Shown: piece after piece, positions 37,104 through 49,257 of the stretch
How positions within the stretch are numbered: the first letter of the stretch is position 1
Layout of the letters: each line of letters starts with the position of its first letter
Assembly (NCBI GenBank): GCA_022453515.1
Contig: JAJNNY010000007.1
Coordinates: 558,001 to 622,000 of the forward strand
Source of the DNA: Astrocystis sublimbata
Taxonomy: Eukaryota; Ascomycota; Sordariomycetes; Xylariales; Xylariaceae
Length of the DNA: 64,000 nucleotides
Reading direction: 5' to 3'
The notes under the pieces: model-generated
Told to the model about the DNA's origin: nothing
What the model saw: the letters and a program-made list of their open reading frames with translations, nothing else
Databases searched by the model: none
Made by a program: the position numbers and the translations under genes

Positions 37104-39502
37104 TCCCCATTGCTTCGTGCGATGTGGCGCACAAGACGCCACGCGCGAAAAAGAATGGCCAATGGTGGCCCTCGCGTTCGATGGCGCGCATGACCACCAA
37201 TATTCATTGCATGAACATCGTACGCATACCATGGGGAAGACGTCTGTCTGGGTGTCAACAATGATCCGATACTAGGCTAGAATAGTCAACGTCGCAACAA
37301 AGAAGTGTGAGACAAAGTACGATCTAATCGCTAGTTCAATTGATAGTTAGCTTTGCTAGGTTAGTAAGCAAAGCCGTAGGCAAGCGTCGGCTCAACCGTC
37401 CTCTGCCGTCCAGCTGAGATGGCACGGCAGGCTAAAAGAAACCTGTCCCCCGGTAGAGCTGAGATACTCTAGGCTAGGCGTGCTTAGTTAGCCAATACCA
37501 ATTGTATGCATTTCAAGTTAGCGTTCACATTATACTCAACGATGCTGACTATGTGTACATTAGTATGATATATATGAAAAGCCCAAGTGCACATATTTAG
37601 CATACAAGCAGCCTATGCGCATTGCTTGTCGAGTAGATTTATCAGATAAATGTGAACGATAAGCTGGACCGGATAATCATACATGGAAGATAATTGCTTG
37701 AATGTTGACGTTTCGGATTTCTCGGGGTCGTAGACTACTTTCGGGCGTTGCCACTCAACAACAATCAGTCCTTGATCGAGCCGAATACTCATATACAGCG
37801 AAGAAGTGGTCTTCGCTGTGGGTGCATGTCGTGACTATTCATTTTGCCTCATTGAAGTGACCAGAGGAAACGGGTTCAACCCCCCAAAAGCCTAGTAAAT
37901 CAGCAAGGGTTTTGGGGAAAGCGTAAGTTTACTGCAGGGATAAATGAGATTGAACGTGCATCTGTGTCTCGAGACGGGATCAAAGATCATCGGGGGCAGT
38001 GTTCTCTACATTGGTTTGTTTTCAAGTGAGTTGAATGGAATATGAGCCGGCAGTACCTGAATCTCAACTTCATTTCAATATATTTCTGATTACAAGTATA
38101 TCTGATGATCTTAACATTAAGAGTTGTGACTAAGGAATCCAAGAGACTTAAAATTGCTGTTCAGTCGCGGAAAGTAGTTATACGAGCCATGAGACATACG
38201 AAAAGTTTGATGCCAATAATAGTTTCCACATATTTGTAGAGTTCCCAGGCCAACGAAGAGAAGATGCCACACGTGAACATTATGTGTGCAAATTTGAATG
38301 CACTAGCTACTCGCAAAATCAAATATAATGTTTTCTCAGTCCCTTTAATTGTTTTGTCCAAGTCAATAATGGCCCTGGGTCTGGCGCACCCCCTGACACA
38401 CACGCACTGGATCTACATGTCTTTCGTCCCCTTTGGCCTTCTTCCTGGCCTTCAATCCTCGACACAGAGATGAGAAGTTGCGGAATCATTTTTATTGCTT
38501 CAGTCTGACACTTGGTAGCAGCACCAATAATAAGTCTATGACTAATACTGAGCTCAGTTGAGTCTTCAGGATCTATGACTGTGATGCTGTACTTTGTCCT
38601 CATTCCTCAGCCTATACAGTGATTGCATGTCCCAAGTACTGTAGGTGGGGGGAAAGCATTCGTTGTTTTTTCAGAAGGAAAAAAAGAGAAAGAAAAAGCT
38701 GACACTGGTGAAAACCTAGCTGGTAGTAGTTGTCTTGGTTAACGGGACGACGACAATATCACATCTGCAAGTTGATCAAAGCGACCGGTGTTACAACTAT
38801 GTTATTAACGGGATCATGGAGCACCGGAGCGCTGACCGTACAACTACCTGATCTGGGCAGGCTTTCGCTCGAGTTGATCTCGCATGCCTTGACTACACCG
38901 TGATATGATTCAATCGCGGCCAGGCCAATCCCGGTGTTTTGGAGTTGAATTAGTTGCCGAAAAATGACGAGTAGCGGCCAATTCATATCATTGGCGACAT
39001 CTTTTCACCCACTGACGCGTCGTATGTTGCCAAAGCAATTGAAATCGAGGGCACTCGGCATATTGTTGTGCTAGTTACCAGCATTGGTAAGCTCCAGTCT
39101 GGATCCTATTGAGATTGTCGACGCAAGAACTCATCAAAATGAAATAAAATCAATACTTCATCTCCCCTACCTTACACCAAGTCTCTTTTGGTTCGTTTAG
39201 AAAACACCAAGACGAGGAGCGAACATAGAAAATCTACTGTTGTTGGCAATACACTGGCATTCCACAAGTGCTGTGTAGTGATAACGTAGTCGATCTGTGT
39301 TGATCTTGCTTGTCACACCTCTTCAGCCTGTGTGGTTTTCCCTTTGAAGTCATTGTATCATTGGCGCATTCGAGCTTACCCTATTAAAACCCAACAGCTG
39401 TCTGATGCGGCGATTTGCTAATGCACAATGATGTTCCTCCTCGGCATTCAAGTCTCTGACAAACCTGCAGTGGGAAGCAGCTGAGCTTTCAATTCTGACA
39501 TG

Positions 39503-40226
39503 CTACACATGGACAGCCAAGAACGCCATGGTGCAATCTTCTGCGATGATGATCTGAATCGACGCATTGGTAAGACTGAGAAGCTTCCGCGATGGTTTGA
39601 TATCCGAGAGGCTGTAATACCATAGACCGGTGTAGATCATATCAGTCGAAGACGTCTCGCAATGTGCATCGATAGGGACTGAAGGGACTGGCAGATCCTT
39701 GAACATGACCTTCATGTGGAAGACCTATGATTAGCATCAAGTAGAACCACGTTTCATTGACTGGCAGACTCCTATCAGCACTGCCCCTTATGTCGTTGTT
39801 CGCGCACATACTAATACCTAGTGATGCATATGCGTCGTAGTATACAGTTAAATGTTGATTTAGGCTTTGAAGTTCGCACTCGAGTACAACAATCTGCATA
39901 TTGGTGCTGCCGTCGAAACCAATACTGAAGTTCGAAGGAGGAGCTTTTCTGCCTTTATATTCACCCAGTACCTACCAACTCATGACCAATAGGTCTTGGC
40001 CTGGTGTACTCTATATTATGCCTTCAACGAAGAACAGCCCTATAGCATGTACAGGATGTGACTTCAGTAGAGCTCCCCAGTCAGCACAAGGCTTATCGAG
40101 CTTGCCACACGAAATGATGGTAGTAAATTGCGGTGCAGTAAAGCGACTTCAACCCGAACTCAAGTGCTCGCTTATATCGTTGCTTGGTTTTGCGATCTGG
40201 ATAGACCGTCCATTGAACTCAACGTC
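39503..40226 (-). pseudogene. Interrupted protein-like reading frame, family unknown
   Basis: On the minus strand a single frame reads DVEFNGRSIQIAKPSNDISE, then CGKLDKPCADWGALLKSHPV, HAIGLFFVEGII, EYKGRKAPPSNFSIGFDGST and MQIVVLECELQSLN. It is broken by TGA at about 40149-40151, TAG at 40011-40013 and TAG at 39972-39974. A second frame then carries KVMFKDLPVPSVPIDAHCET, DMIYTGLWYYSLSDIKPSRK and ends at 39503. The stretches look like protein rather than chance, but I do not recognise them. The three stops are all one C-to-T step from a sense codon, which would fit repeat-induced point mutation, though one copy cannot show that. Introns around the stops are an alternative. Confidence 0.3.
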
Positions 40227-41115
40227 CAGAAATAGACAGGATCATAGCGGCGCACGACCCTACAACGGTATTTGATTGCACCGACCAGAAGAGGTCATTC
40301 ACTTGAGAGCTGTGGCCATTTTAAGCCACGTAGAGGAATATAAGGGGAGAACCGATAAGCCCAATACGAGCCTAGAATTCTACTACCACGTGTGAATCGA
40401 CTAGGCATTCTAATTTACAAGGATTTGACAACATCTCCCATCATGACAGTCTCGACAGTCATGGTACAAACTTTGAACCACATATTACTGGGTGCACCGA
40501 AACGGCGGGGGTCGGCATGCCGGTTCTGGAGGGTTGGCGTACATATAAGCTAAGCTTCAACCCGGAATTGGAGTACTACATCCGAGACGCCTTTGCGTTG
40601 ATCTGCATAGGAATATGCATGTAGTGCCACGTGTGTTTGGCACCATGTAATCATAAACTATGGCACACCATTAAATACCTGATTAGACACGGGACGATAT
40701 TTCCGTTACCAATACAACGGCAACGGCACAAAATGGCTGAGCTTCTTGATTTGGGGCACTTCATTCAGCATTTAGTTCGAACACGAGACGATTTGCTCCT
40801 ATAGAGTTGCAAGTATATACCTGCAATGCAACGTCTGCCGAGCCATTCACATTCGAGAAGATGGCGCGGGATGATCAATTACTCGATGTCACCGTGCTTA
40901 TCATTCCGACATGGAGGTGTCAAAGGCGTGCTGAGCCTGTAACCCGGGGTCTGGATCAGATCCGACTTGCATCTGCTCCCCTCATCTTTCTAAAATCCCC
41001 GAATTTCATGGCTTCCTCCGACGGCTGTACTTCATCCCTCAAACTACGATTCTGCTCCAACCCATGTGGTCGCTCTGTGGCGCTTCCTGCGTAGCGTCAA
41101 TAGCACTCGCTCACG

Positions 41116-42230
41116 ATGGGCGTTCCTGTCGACCCTGATGGCAGTCAAGGCATAGGCAGTCTTAGCCTTGGCTTGACCTTCGCTCTCGCGGGGCTCGGTG
41201 TCTTTATCGTCGCTGCTCGGTTTCTACTCAGATATCGAAACTCGAGACCCTTGGGCGCCGACGACTGGATAATGCTACTGGCACTGATTTCCCAGGTGGT
41301 TTTCCAAGCCTTTTTCACAGTCGAGATACGATGGGGTGGTGGTCTGGCTTACGACAATCTGACCTCGCTCCAGAGAGCGAATGTGAGCAAATGGCGCTGG
41401 ATTGCAGACATACCAAGCATTCTAGTGTCATGCGTATCTAGGATATCGGTTACCATTATGCTCGTCCATACCTTCGGCGCTCAGAGATGGCTCAAATGGT
41501 ATCTGATATGTTTTACCTCGGTCCTGGCCGTCATATCCGCTGTGAGGATTGTTCTCCTTGCCAGACATTGGGACCCAACTATTTACGCATATGTCGCTCT
41601 AGCTACCCAATGTAAGTCATTTCCATCGATATCCGCTGCATTAATGTTATTGCGTCGTGGTTAACGAGAGCAGTCTTATATGCCATATCCGACCTTACTC
41701 TTGTTCTCTTCCCGGTGTTAGTAATATCAAAGCCAGACATGCCTCGGCGGCGAAAAGTTGCCATTGGAACCATTCTTGCCCTGGCGCTCATTGCGGTGGG
41801 AATCGTCGTCATAAAGATATGCATGGCTATCCTGCATTTGACCAACGTTCAAGCCTCGATAGGCTCGCTCGCCCGCCTCTACCCAAGCCTCGCCGATTTT
41901 TTTGCATGCCTCGAGCAATGGCTGGTCATCATTATGGGATGCATTCCGACACTGGAGCTTCCCGAGCACATCAAGCTGCCCGCACTGAAGACGATGGGCT
42001 CCTGGGTTGCTGGTCTCGTCTCGCCGCGGAGTGGGCAGTCATCGTCATCGCCTTGTACTTCGGGCCACAACTCATCACATCACGACCTGGACTTGGTGCC
42101 GAAAATACACATCCCTGATGAGACGAATACCTACACCGTAACCCTGCGTAGCAACACTCCTAATCTGGATGTGCATTGCCCCGCAAGCAAGATTGTGCAG
42201 AAAAAGGAGTTCTCGGTGGAATACGGCTGA
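41116..42230 (+). CDS. Fungal rhodopsin-domain (SAT4-type) integral membrane protein
   Basis: Exons 41116-41611 and 41674-42230 splice in phase over a 62-nt intron to 350 residues. The first helix is LSLGLTFALAGLGVFIVAARFLL, followed by RYRNSRPLGADDWIMLLAL, the characteristic RxxxxxxxxxDDW element of the fungal rhodopsin/SAT4 family. Further helices are IPSILVSCVSRISVTIMLVHTF, WYLICFTSVLAVISAVRIVLL, ISDLTLVLFPVLVIS and VAIGTILALALIAVGIVVIKI, giving about seven with FFACLEQWLVIIMGCIP. The last hundred residues are Ser/His/Thr-rich, hydrophilic and probably cytosolic. The role is unknown; some relatives (PTH11-like) sense surface cues, most are uncharacterised. The ATG has a good context and the N-terminus is complete for the family. 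Confidence 0.85.
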
Positions 42231-44199
42231 CAGCACCAACGTCGGGTGAGACTCAACAGACTACAGTTTGTACATAGTCCTACAGGAGTGAATTCATATC
42301 CGTCTATATCGAGACCACTCCGCCTCATGCCCATGTTGTTTAACTAGCTGCAGGCCATTTGCTCTCTGCCAGAGCCATTGTCAGAAAGGATGGCCACCTC
42401 CACCGCAAACACTGCCTTGAATGGTTTCCTAAGGCTATCTATCGGGTCTACCTACAACCTATTCTAATCGCCCCACAGGCTCGGTATACGAGGATAAACT
42501 GCCGCAAACGTTGGTTTTCCTGTGGTTTGTTGACTTGCTCCAGTATCCTGCAAATTGCTCAAAGAAGTACTTGTGGATGTAAGTGGCGTGCAATTTTGGA
42601 GACGGCAACAGCGGCGCTCTAAACACATGTTGACTGGTCTGCAGCATCATATATGGCAAGGCTATCGGTTCATAAGTTCTGAATTTCCGAATTACTGAGC
42701 GCTTACTTCGATACGTGCGCTTTGAACCCTTCATTGGTTCAGGAGCCTGCCCCCCCCCCCCCCCCCCCCCCCATTTAAGGTTGGAACCTTGACTGGCTCG
42801 ACTGGTAAATGCCAATGCCACATTTCCAGATACCTCAGCTGTGTTGTTCAATAAGTAGCCAATGGCCGTGGGCGACATTGCACCGAGGCAGTAGTGCGCA
42901 CACCTAGGGGCCTAGGCATCTACATGTGTAGGTATCAACCTACTACCTACCAAGCACTCTTGGCAATAAGGGTATTTCGCGTCTGGTCCATCGCAATCCT
43001 GCGAATATAGTATGCACATCACTTAGTAGATGATCTCTTGACTATAGGTAGGTAACTAGCGTCGTTCGTTCCTCACGATCGCGCTTAGTTAAACGCCAAC
43101 CGCTAAACTGCCAACAGAGGTAATCAAAGAAAGACAAAGTCCATTGTGACACCAGCCCGGTGATAGTGTGGAAGTACCCTTTCACCGTCCCCGCGACGGT
43201 CCAATTGAATGAGGCAGGCAGGTTTAGGTGGTGGGGTGGAATGACGTAGGTGCACACAGATGAAATGGCTCGCCTGGCTTCTGGCATTCTTGAGGCACAG
43301 AACCTTGGTTTCCCATGTTTTCCATGGTGGCCGGGCATGTCTAGGTGCCATTCTAGGTAAGTGCTCGGCAGTCAATCCCCCTGAAGGACCCCTAGGCACC
43401 CGAGCACCTAATCTACTGTATCTGTACTGACCTACCTACCTAGGGACCCCTGAAAATCCAGGGCTATTTCCATTAGGTAGGCACCTTAGGTAGGTACTTA
43501 CCTAAGGCATACTGGCGGGCTGGACCATCACCCATCCGACCAGCCCACAGTCATCAGCCCAACTGCGCACACAGGCGAGCACAGGTCTTACAGAAGCCAT
43601 TCTGGTTGGTGTTGAGGAAACGCATTAGTCGGCTTGCCTTGAAGTCATGCAGAAGACGCAGACAGCCGAGACAGGGTGCTCCCTCCCAGCCCCCCGCCCC
43701 TTTGCCCTGCCATCCATGATTCTGCCCTCGTCTAAGTGGTGCAGGTGCAGACATGAGCAGGCCCCGAGCCCAACACCCAAGTGTGCCCCCGGTCAAACGA
43801 CCCGGTCAAGCAGCCAAGCCAAGCCGAGCCAAGCCATCTTGCTAGCTCTCATAGGCCCCATGCCGTCCCCATGCCGCCCCCATTCGAGCCTCCATGCGAT
43901 AGGTTAGCTTCGCTGGGAGACCATTGCTGCCCCCCCTTCACTCTGTCGTCATCAAAAACCTGCCCGCACTGCCGGCCACCACCTCCACCACGTCGTACCC
44001 CCTGTCTGTGGTTCCGTCTGTGCCTACTCCTACATGTACTGCAGTTCATGCCCGCTCTCCTGGAAGAGCACACACATCCTGCTCGCCTGATCTGCATTCT
44101 CCTTGTTTCTGACACGACCTGTATCCAACCTCGGCGTCTGTTGTTCCCTTGAATTCACCCATTCCGTCGGCTTGCCGCTGCTCTCCAACTTTACGTGAA
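42231..44199. other. Intergenic, 2.0 kb, promoter side of the DUF8035 gene
   Basis: No supported gene. Contains a run of 23 C at 42750-42772, GGTA/TACC tracts around 42930-43510, and a C/T-rich stretch before the DUF8035 start. Confidence 0.55.
42750..42772. repeat. Poly-C tract, 23 nt
   Basis: Uninterrupted run of C (poly-G on the other strand). It could form G-quadruplex-like structure on the minus strand, and its length may be misread in assembly. Confidence 0.9.
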
Positions 44200-45921
44200 A
44201 TGTCGCACCGACGATCAGACGACGACGACCTGGCCTATGGCGAGCGATGGAACCACGAGCGCCTGGCCAAGGAGAGAGATCGTTTTGAGGACCGCGATCG
44301 CTATTACAGTCGTGCACCCACCCGCGAGAGACCTCGTGATGCCTCCGTAGACGACCGATTCTTCGACCGTCGCCCTCCGCGACCTTGGGATGACGACCAG
44401 GCCCGTGAGCCCTCCGTCGATGGCCGTTTCGTTGAGCGCCACGCTCCCCGGCCCTGGGAGCGTGGCCATGCGCGCGAAGCATCTGCCGACGACCGCATGC
44501 TAGAGCGTCGAGCTCCACGGCCTTGGGACGATGAACCCAGCCGCGAGAGGAAGTATTATGACGAGCCACCGCCACGTCGTCGCTCTCCCCCTGCCGACTT
44601 AGAGAGAAGCACCTACATTGAGAAAGAGAGAAATCGCGGGTACCCCGAGCCTTCGCCCGCTCGTCGCCCGGGGGGCCTTTTGCGACGTCAATCATCCCTC
44701 GACACTTTTGACCGACGCCCCGCCCAGAGGATGTATGACCGCGACGAATACGCGCCTCCCGCTCGCCGCAGGGAGTACCGCCCCGAGCCTTACGAGCCCA
44801 TTCCGCTCCCGCGCTCCCGTGCCCTGCCTCCACCACGCATCTATGCCGAGCAGGACTTCGAGGAGATCAAGGTTGTGGAACCCTCACGCTACGGGGATGA
44901 CGAGTTTCATGCATACCCTGAACACGTGCACGAGAGAGAAGTTGTGCGCACCAGTAAACACAGGGATCGCAGTCCGTCTCAAAAGTCGCACAAATCCCGA
45001 AGATCGCGAAGCAGCCGAGCGCCGACACATCACAGCCGCTCCCATCGCAGTAGCTCGCGCTCTTCGTCGACCTCGTCCAGCAGCGAAACGGGCGGCACTG
45101 TCATCACTGCCAAGAGTGAATACCCCAAGAAGGGAAAGACTAGAATTCCGCTTCGACTTGTCACTATAAGGGCCATCGTCGAGTCGGAGTACCCCTATGT
45201 TATTGAAGTAAGTCTTCCTACACCACAATCCCTTTATGCTGTTGGTTGATCCTTCATGTGCGAGTTTGGTGTGTGATATCTTGCTGACATGGCACAGGGC
45301 ACTACCGTCATCATCCAGAAGGCTTTGGGCCAACAGAACATTGACGACTTGTTGAAACTCAGTGATGAATATAAGAAGGCGGATGACGAGATTACAGCCG
45401 CTCGCTCGAATGCAGGTGCGCTAGTCGAAGAACGCAAGGAAGAACTGTACTCTATTCCACCACCTGCGCCGCCTACGCTCATCAGAGCGCCGCCCCCGCC
45501 TCAATCTGAAGTCATCAAGGAGACAGTGGTCCGTGAAATCTCGCCGAGCCGCACCGCCCACACCGCCCACACTGCTACCAGTCGCCACACCTCCCGAACA
45601 CCGGTCGTCATCGAGGCACAGCCCCGCGAAGTCAGCGACAACACCTTGGTTGGTCCGCTGGCTTTGGTGGGTGACAGGCGCGTTGATCACTACGACCACT
45701 ACCACGACTACCATCATGATCACTACGACCACCATGATCATCATCATCACAGCCACAGTCACAGCAGGGAACGCGACCTCGTCCGAGCCGAGCGTCTACC
45801 TACTGGCGAGCTCGTCCTATACGAGCAGGAGATTGAGAGGATTGAGGAGCCGAGGCGTGGTCCGCGGATTGAGAAGGACAAAAAAGGTAGGATGTCCATC
45901 AGCGTGCCCAAGCGCAAGTGA
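44200..45921 (+). CDS. DUF8035-domain protein with RS/RD-rich N-terminus and His-rich tail
   Basis: Two exons, 44200-45207 and 45298-45921, joined in phase 0 over a 90-nt intron (VIE-GTTVII), give 543 residues. Residues 1-330 are dominated by Arg, Asp, Glu, Ser and Pro, with repeating units of the kind RRxPRPWDDD (about 60, 80 and 110) and a Ser/Arg block (KSRRSRSSRAPTHHSRSHRS). The only folded-looking part is KGKTRIPLRLVTIRAIVESE plus YPYVIEGTTVIIQKALGQQN and LLKLSDEYKK, which matches the fungal DUF8035 family as I recall it. A His/Asp/Tyr-rich segment (about 467-490) and a basic end (KDKKGRMSISVPKRK) follow. Function unknown; the charged RS-type arm suggests nuclear or RNA-linked binding, but that is inference. 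The ATG at 44200 has a good context. Confidence 0.85.
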
Positions 45922-48870
45922 AGGTGGGCGCTACTACCTTTCCCGCGGTCCTCCGCCCATTCTTTGGTGTACACGTTTGGCTAACGACTTCTTCGTGACA
46001 GGCCCACCTCCTAAGTTAGTGCGGGCTATGCTTGCTACACTTACATAAGTCCCACGATACAAGCTAGGAATCAGCGTGCTGGCAGAACACGTTGCTCTAT
46101 ATTATAGCAGTCTTGGGGAGCGTTCCGCGTGGCTTTGCAGCAGAAAGGAATTTTCTTGGCGGAGGAATTTGCTTTGCGACGAGACTTTGGCCTGAAATAC
46201 AGGGGACAACTTTCTTTATCCGCTTGTCGATCTCGTCTCTATCAATATGATGAGATCGCCTACGGATTGTCTGGGGCATGGGGCGGGCCAGCGGCGTGTA
46301 TACGGTTTGCGCGCGATCGAAGGAATTTTTAACGCAGTTACGAAATTTCCTTCTCTGTATATAACGAACCAAAGATCGATTCCAAACAATTGAGTATATC
46401 ACGGCCCTAGTATAAAAGGTATCCCACTTGATATGAATATATGATAGGGGCCTCACGTGTCGGAAATGGGTTGTTTCTCTAGCTACCCCACAACTTTCTC
46501 ATTATTTACAACGAACAAAGTCAGTTTGTTCGTCGATGACAAGCCGGCGAGTCTGGTAATGAGGACACCGTAAAAGGCATAATTGAAAGCGTATGAGGTG
46601 TTTTATTCAAAACCAGATGATACTCTAGGGCCTCGAGGTTACCAGAGCCTCAAAATAGATAGCAACAAAGCTCTCAAGTTTGTCAGTGCTATGAAGTCCT
46701 GACGGAGGGCCCATGCCGCCTTCTTGCTAGGTGGTCTGATAAAAAGGTAGGTGTATTTAATGTTACTGGAGTACCTACCTAGTAATTACATACCTAGGTA
46801 GGGTCTCACATTCCATTCCATTTCCCGACTCATAATCACCCCTTGAGCCATTGCGATTTGAGGCAAAGTAAAAGCAGCTAATATTGTAAGCATTATGATT
46901 GTATTTTAAGATAAGCTACAAACCATCGGGAAGCTACAGGTGAGATCGTGGGGTCCGTAAAATACCCTGGCCGGCACTGATGAACTTCCCCCTCCAATAA
47001 GATAAGAGGACGGAAATTGTTGCTCTCATGACTCAAGATCTTGGCTACCTCTCCGACATAGTGAGGCGAGTGCGTAGACTTGCTGCTGCTCGGCTGACGC
47101 CGGTTCCTAATCATTGATATCTTCAACCGGTGAGCATCGGAGCCGGGTGTCCAGGTCCATATTCAATAGCCTATCAGTACGGTATCTCAATCTCTATGGG
47201 CGATTTATTCTCTCACGCATGATCTGGTTAAAGGTCTAAATCAGTCTGTATCGATTGAGAAGTTGATGATCAGTAGTAGTGTTGCATACCTACTTACTTA
47301 GACTTACTGTTCCTTTGCCCGTGTAATTTGGTTTCCTCTCATCTTGATCACGCGTATTTCCATACAAGATTAGTTATGGAAATCAGGTGAAGATCTCAAA
47401 TGCAAAAGTGCACTTTCCGTGTGTTGTGGGTAGCTTGTATCCGGATTTTCGGTCACCTTCAAAGCCTGGGTGTTCGTTGGTGGGGCTATTTTGGTTGCCT
47501 TCCAAGGCTTCAGGCTTACCTTACCCCTTCCCCCTTCTGATTCGCGGGAAAGGTTTGGGGTGCATTATCTGAGGTGTAAATGTAAAACAAAATATGATCT
47601 ATCATTTTTTTTATCTGCAAGTTATCTCATTGTGCAGATTGGGTACGTCTGACACTAGTAATCCGAAATACCCGAGACGAAATTCGTTCGACATCTTTCG
47701 TCTTCCAAGATACCTTTGCCTTTATACTCATTCGAAGTTGTGGGAATTTATAATGTATTTAATTTAGTCTTTACCATCGAAAAAAAGGAATTGACGCCGG
47801 TACGAGTTCTACGCCATGTTGATTCCAACGATCGAAACAACAACGTTTCAACGTCTCCAGCCCTACCAAGGACTTCTCAAGGAGCAATAGGTTGTTAAAT
47901 GGCAGACCAAAGCTCCTCATCATGCTTCATTGGATCAGGGATATGGTAGAGACGCCACAAACTACGCAGCCAATAGGGAACAATGTAACCTTGCCGTCGG
48001 TGTGACGCCGGGTTCTAGGGATGTAGATTCCGGGAGGTCACGCCTCAATTCGTACTTTCACCTACCCAGGCGAGCATGGCGAGCATGGTAGCGGACGAAT
48101 CTAGATTCCGGGTCCCTGGCCGCCGCCACCCGAATCATTGGAACCAAACGCCTGGGGAGTGCAACCTGACCAGCGCGTTCCCAAGGTGAGGATTAGCATA
48201 GCTGGCTGAGACGCCCGGTTTCATTATGGGGTTCACCGGGAACTTCCCGCCGGGAAGTTCGTCATCGTTCCCCGCCCGCTGCGTGTAACATGCTACTCAT
48301 TCGACATTACACATGGGACGGAACAGCACCGGAAGCAAATGCTATTGGATGAATAGTCTCTCGATCGTGTATTCGTGCATTCTAGTCTTTGAAGGGAGAT
48401 TCAAGTACTGTTCGGCGTGTATTACCAACAGTGGCGTTGTAGCTTGTATTCGAATCGTTTGCAGTTTTGGGGGATCAGCAAGGCTCGAAAGTTGTTGGTA
48501 GCCTAGGTTTGTCTACTTAGGTAGCAATGAAAGCAACCTGAGCTGGCTGGCGGCAGCATTGCTCGTTGGGCAAGCTTAAGAGATAGCTTACCGTGCTGTT
48601 GCTTGTATAAATTGAAGAGATTTTCATTGAAAATTACATTCCAGATTCTCCATCCAGCATCAACTTCTTCTTCTACATAATGAGTATAATATATTTAAGC
48701 CTCATGCATAGCAATTACTCATTACAACAAACACCTTCCTTTACACTCATATCCAGACCATTCGTCACGCTGGTTGAAGGCCTACGCTCCGGCTAATAGG
48801 CTGACGGTCCTGGAACGAAGACAAAAGACAGGAAATAATACACCGTGTTGTCTTCCAAAGTCAATCAACA
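45922..48870. other. Intergenic, 2.9 kb
   Basis: No supported gene. Contains the 3' flank of the DUF8035 gene, AT-rich parts near 46880-47800 and an inverted repeat at 48240-48260. The last 200 nt look like a promoter for the small ORF at 48871 (TATATTTAAG near 48690). Confidence 0.5.
48240..48260. repeat. Inverted repeat, 10-bp arms, 1-nt spacer
   Basis: GAACTTCCCG, one C, then CGGGAAGTTC. A compact hairpin or dimer site in GC-rich intergenic sequence about 610 bp before the small ORF. No known factor is assigned. Confidence 0.85.
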
Positions 48871-49257
48871 ATGGCCCTCCATGCTGGCGACATTGGCCAG
48901 CTTTCCGAGCCGTCGATACTGAATCTTACAGACTTAGCACCATCCACCAGTGACAGTCTTGTCGTCCACCTCTCAGAGATCGAAGGGCCCACCGTCTACC
49001 ATTTGGCCAACAACAACATCCAGTGTGAGATGATGCCTTGCCCACTTACGCCGTCCCTCCCGTTACTTCGATACATAAACCACAGCGAAGACCGGCTCCA
49101 AGGGTTATTTGCGAACTTGGGACACTCTGAGCGCCGCCCTCGCCCCTATATTCTCGACTACGAAGACATGGATTTGCTTGCGAGGAAGCCGACGGTGCTA
49201 TACAACAACATGGCCGTGCAGAATTTGCTACTGCTTGGAGTTGGTGCGCAGTTCTGA
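48871..49257 (+). CDS. Small hypothetical protein, 128 residues
   Basis: Single-exon ORF with a strong start context (CAACAATGGCC), a TATA-like TATATTTAAG about 180 nt upstream, and AATAAA at 49264, a few bases after the stop. The protein has no signal peptide, no membrane helix and no domain I know. Segments such as SILNLTDLAPSTSDSLVVHL and SEIEGPTVYHLANNNIQCEM are of ordinary, mixed composition, and third positions favour C and G. It may be a lineage-specific gene. The main doubt is that 128 codons can arise by chance. Confidence 0.5.
   Translation: MALHAGDIGQLSEPSILNLTDLAPSTSDSLVVHLSEIEGPTVYHLANNNIQCEMMPCPLTPSLPLLRYINHSEDRLQGLFANLGHSERRPRPYILDYEDMDLLARKPTVLYNNMAVQNLLLLGVGAQF

Larger units (their letters stand above)
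36394..41115. other. Gene-poor interval, 4.7 kb
   Basis: Between the GMC and rhodopsin-domain genes. It holds one copy of the 14-bp motif (37090-37103), an AT-rich section around 37500-38250, and interrupted coding-like sequence on the minus strand at 39503-40226. A further minus-strand 75-codon stretch at 38759-38986 (LLVIFRQLIQLQNTGIGLAA) looks protein-like but is isolated. Confidence 0.5.

Noticed and set aside
37866..37880. tRNA B-box-like GGGTTCAACCCCC
   Set aside because: No A box or cloverleaf can be drawn upstream.
44030..44836. 268-codon minus-strand ORF
   Set aside because: Antisense to the Arg-rich part of the DUF8035 gene; no motif of its own.
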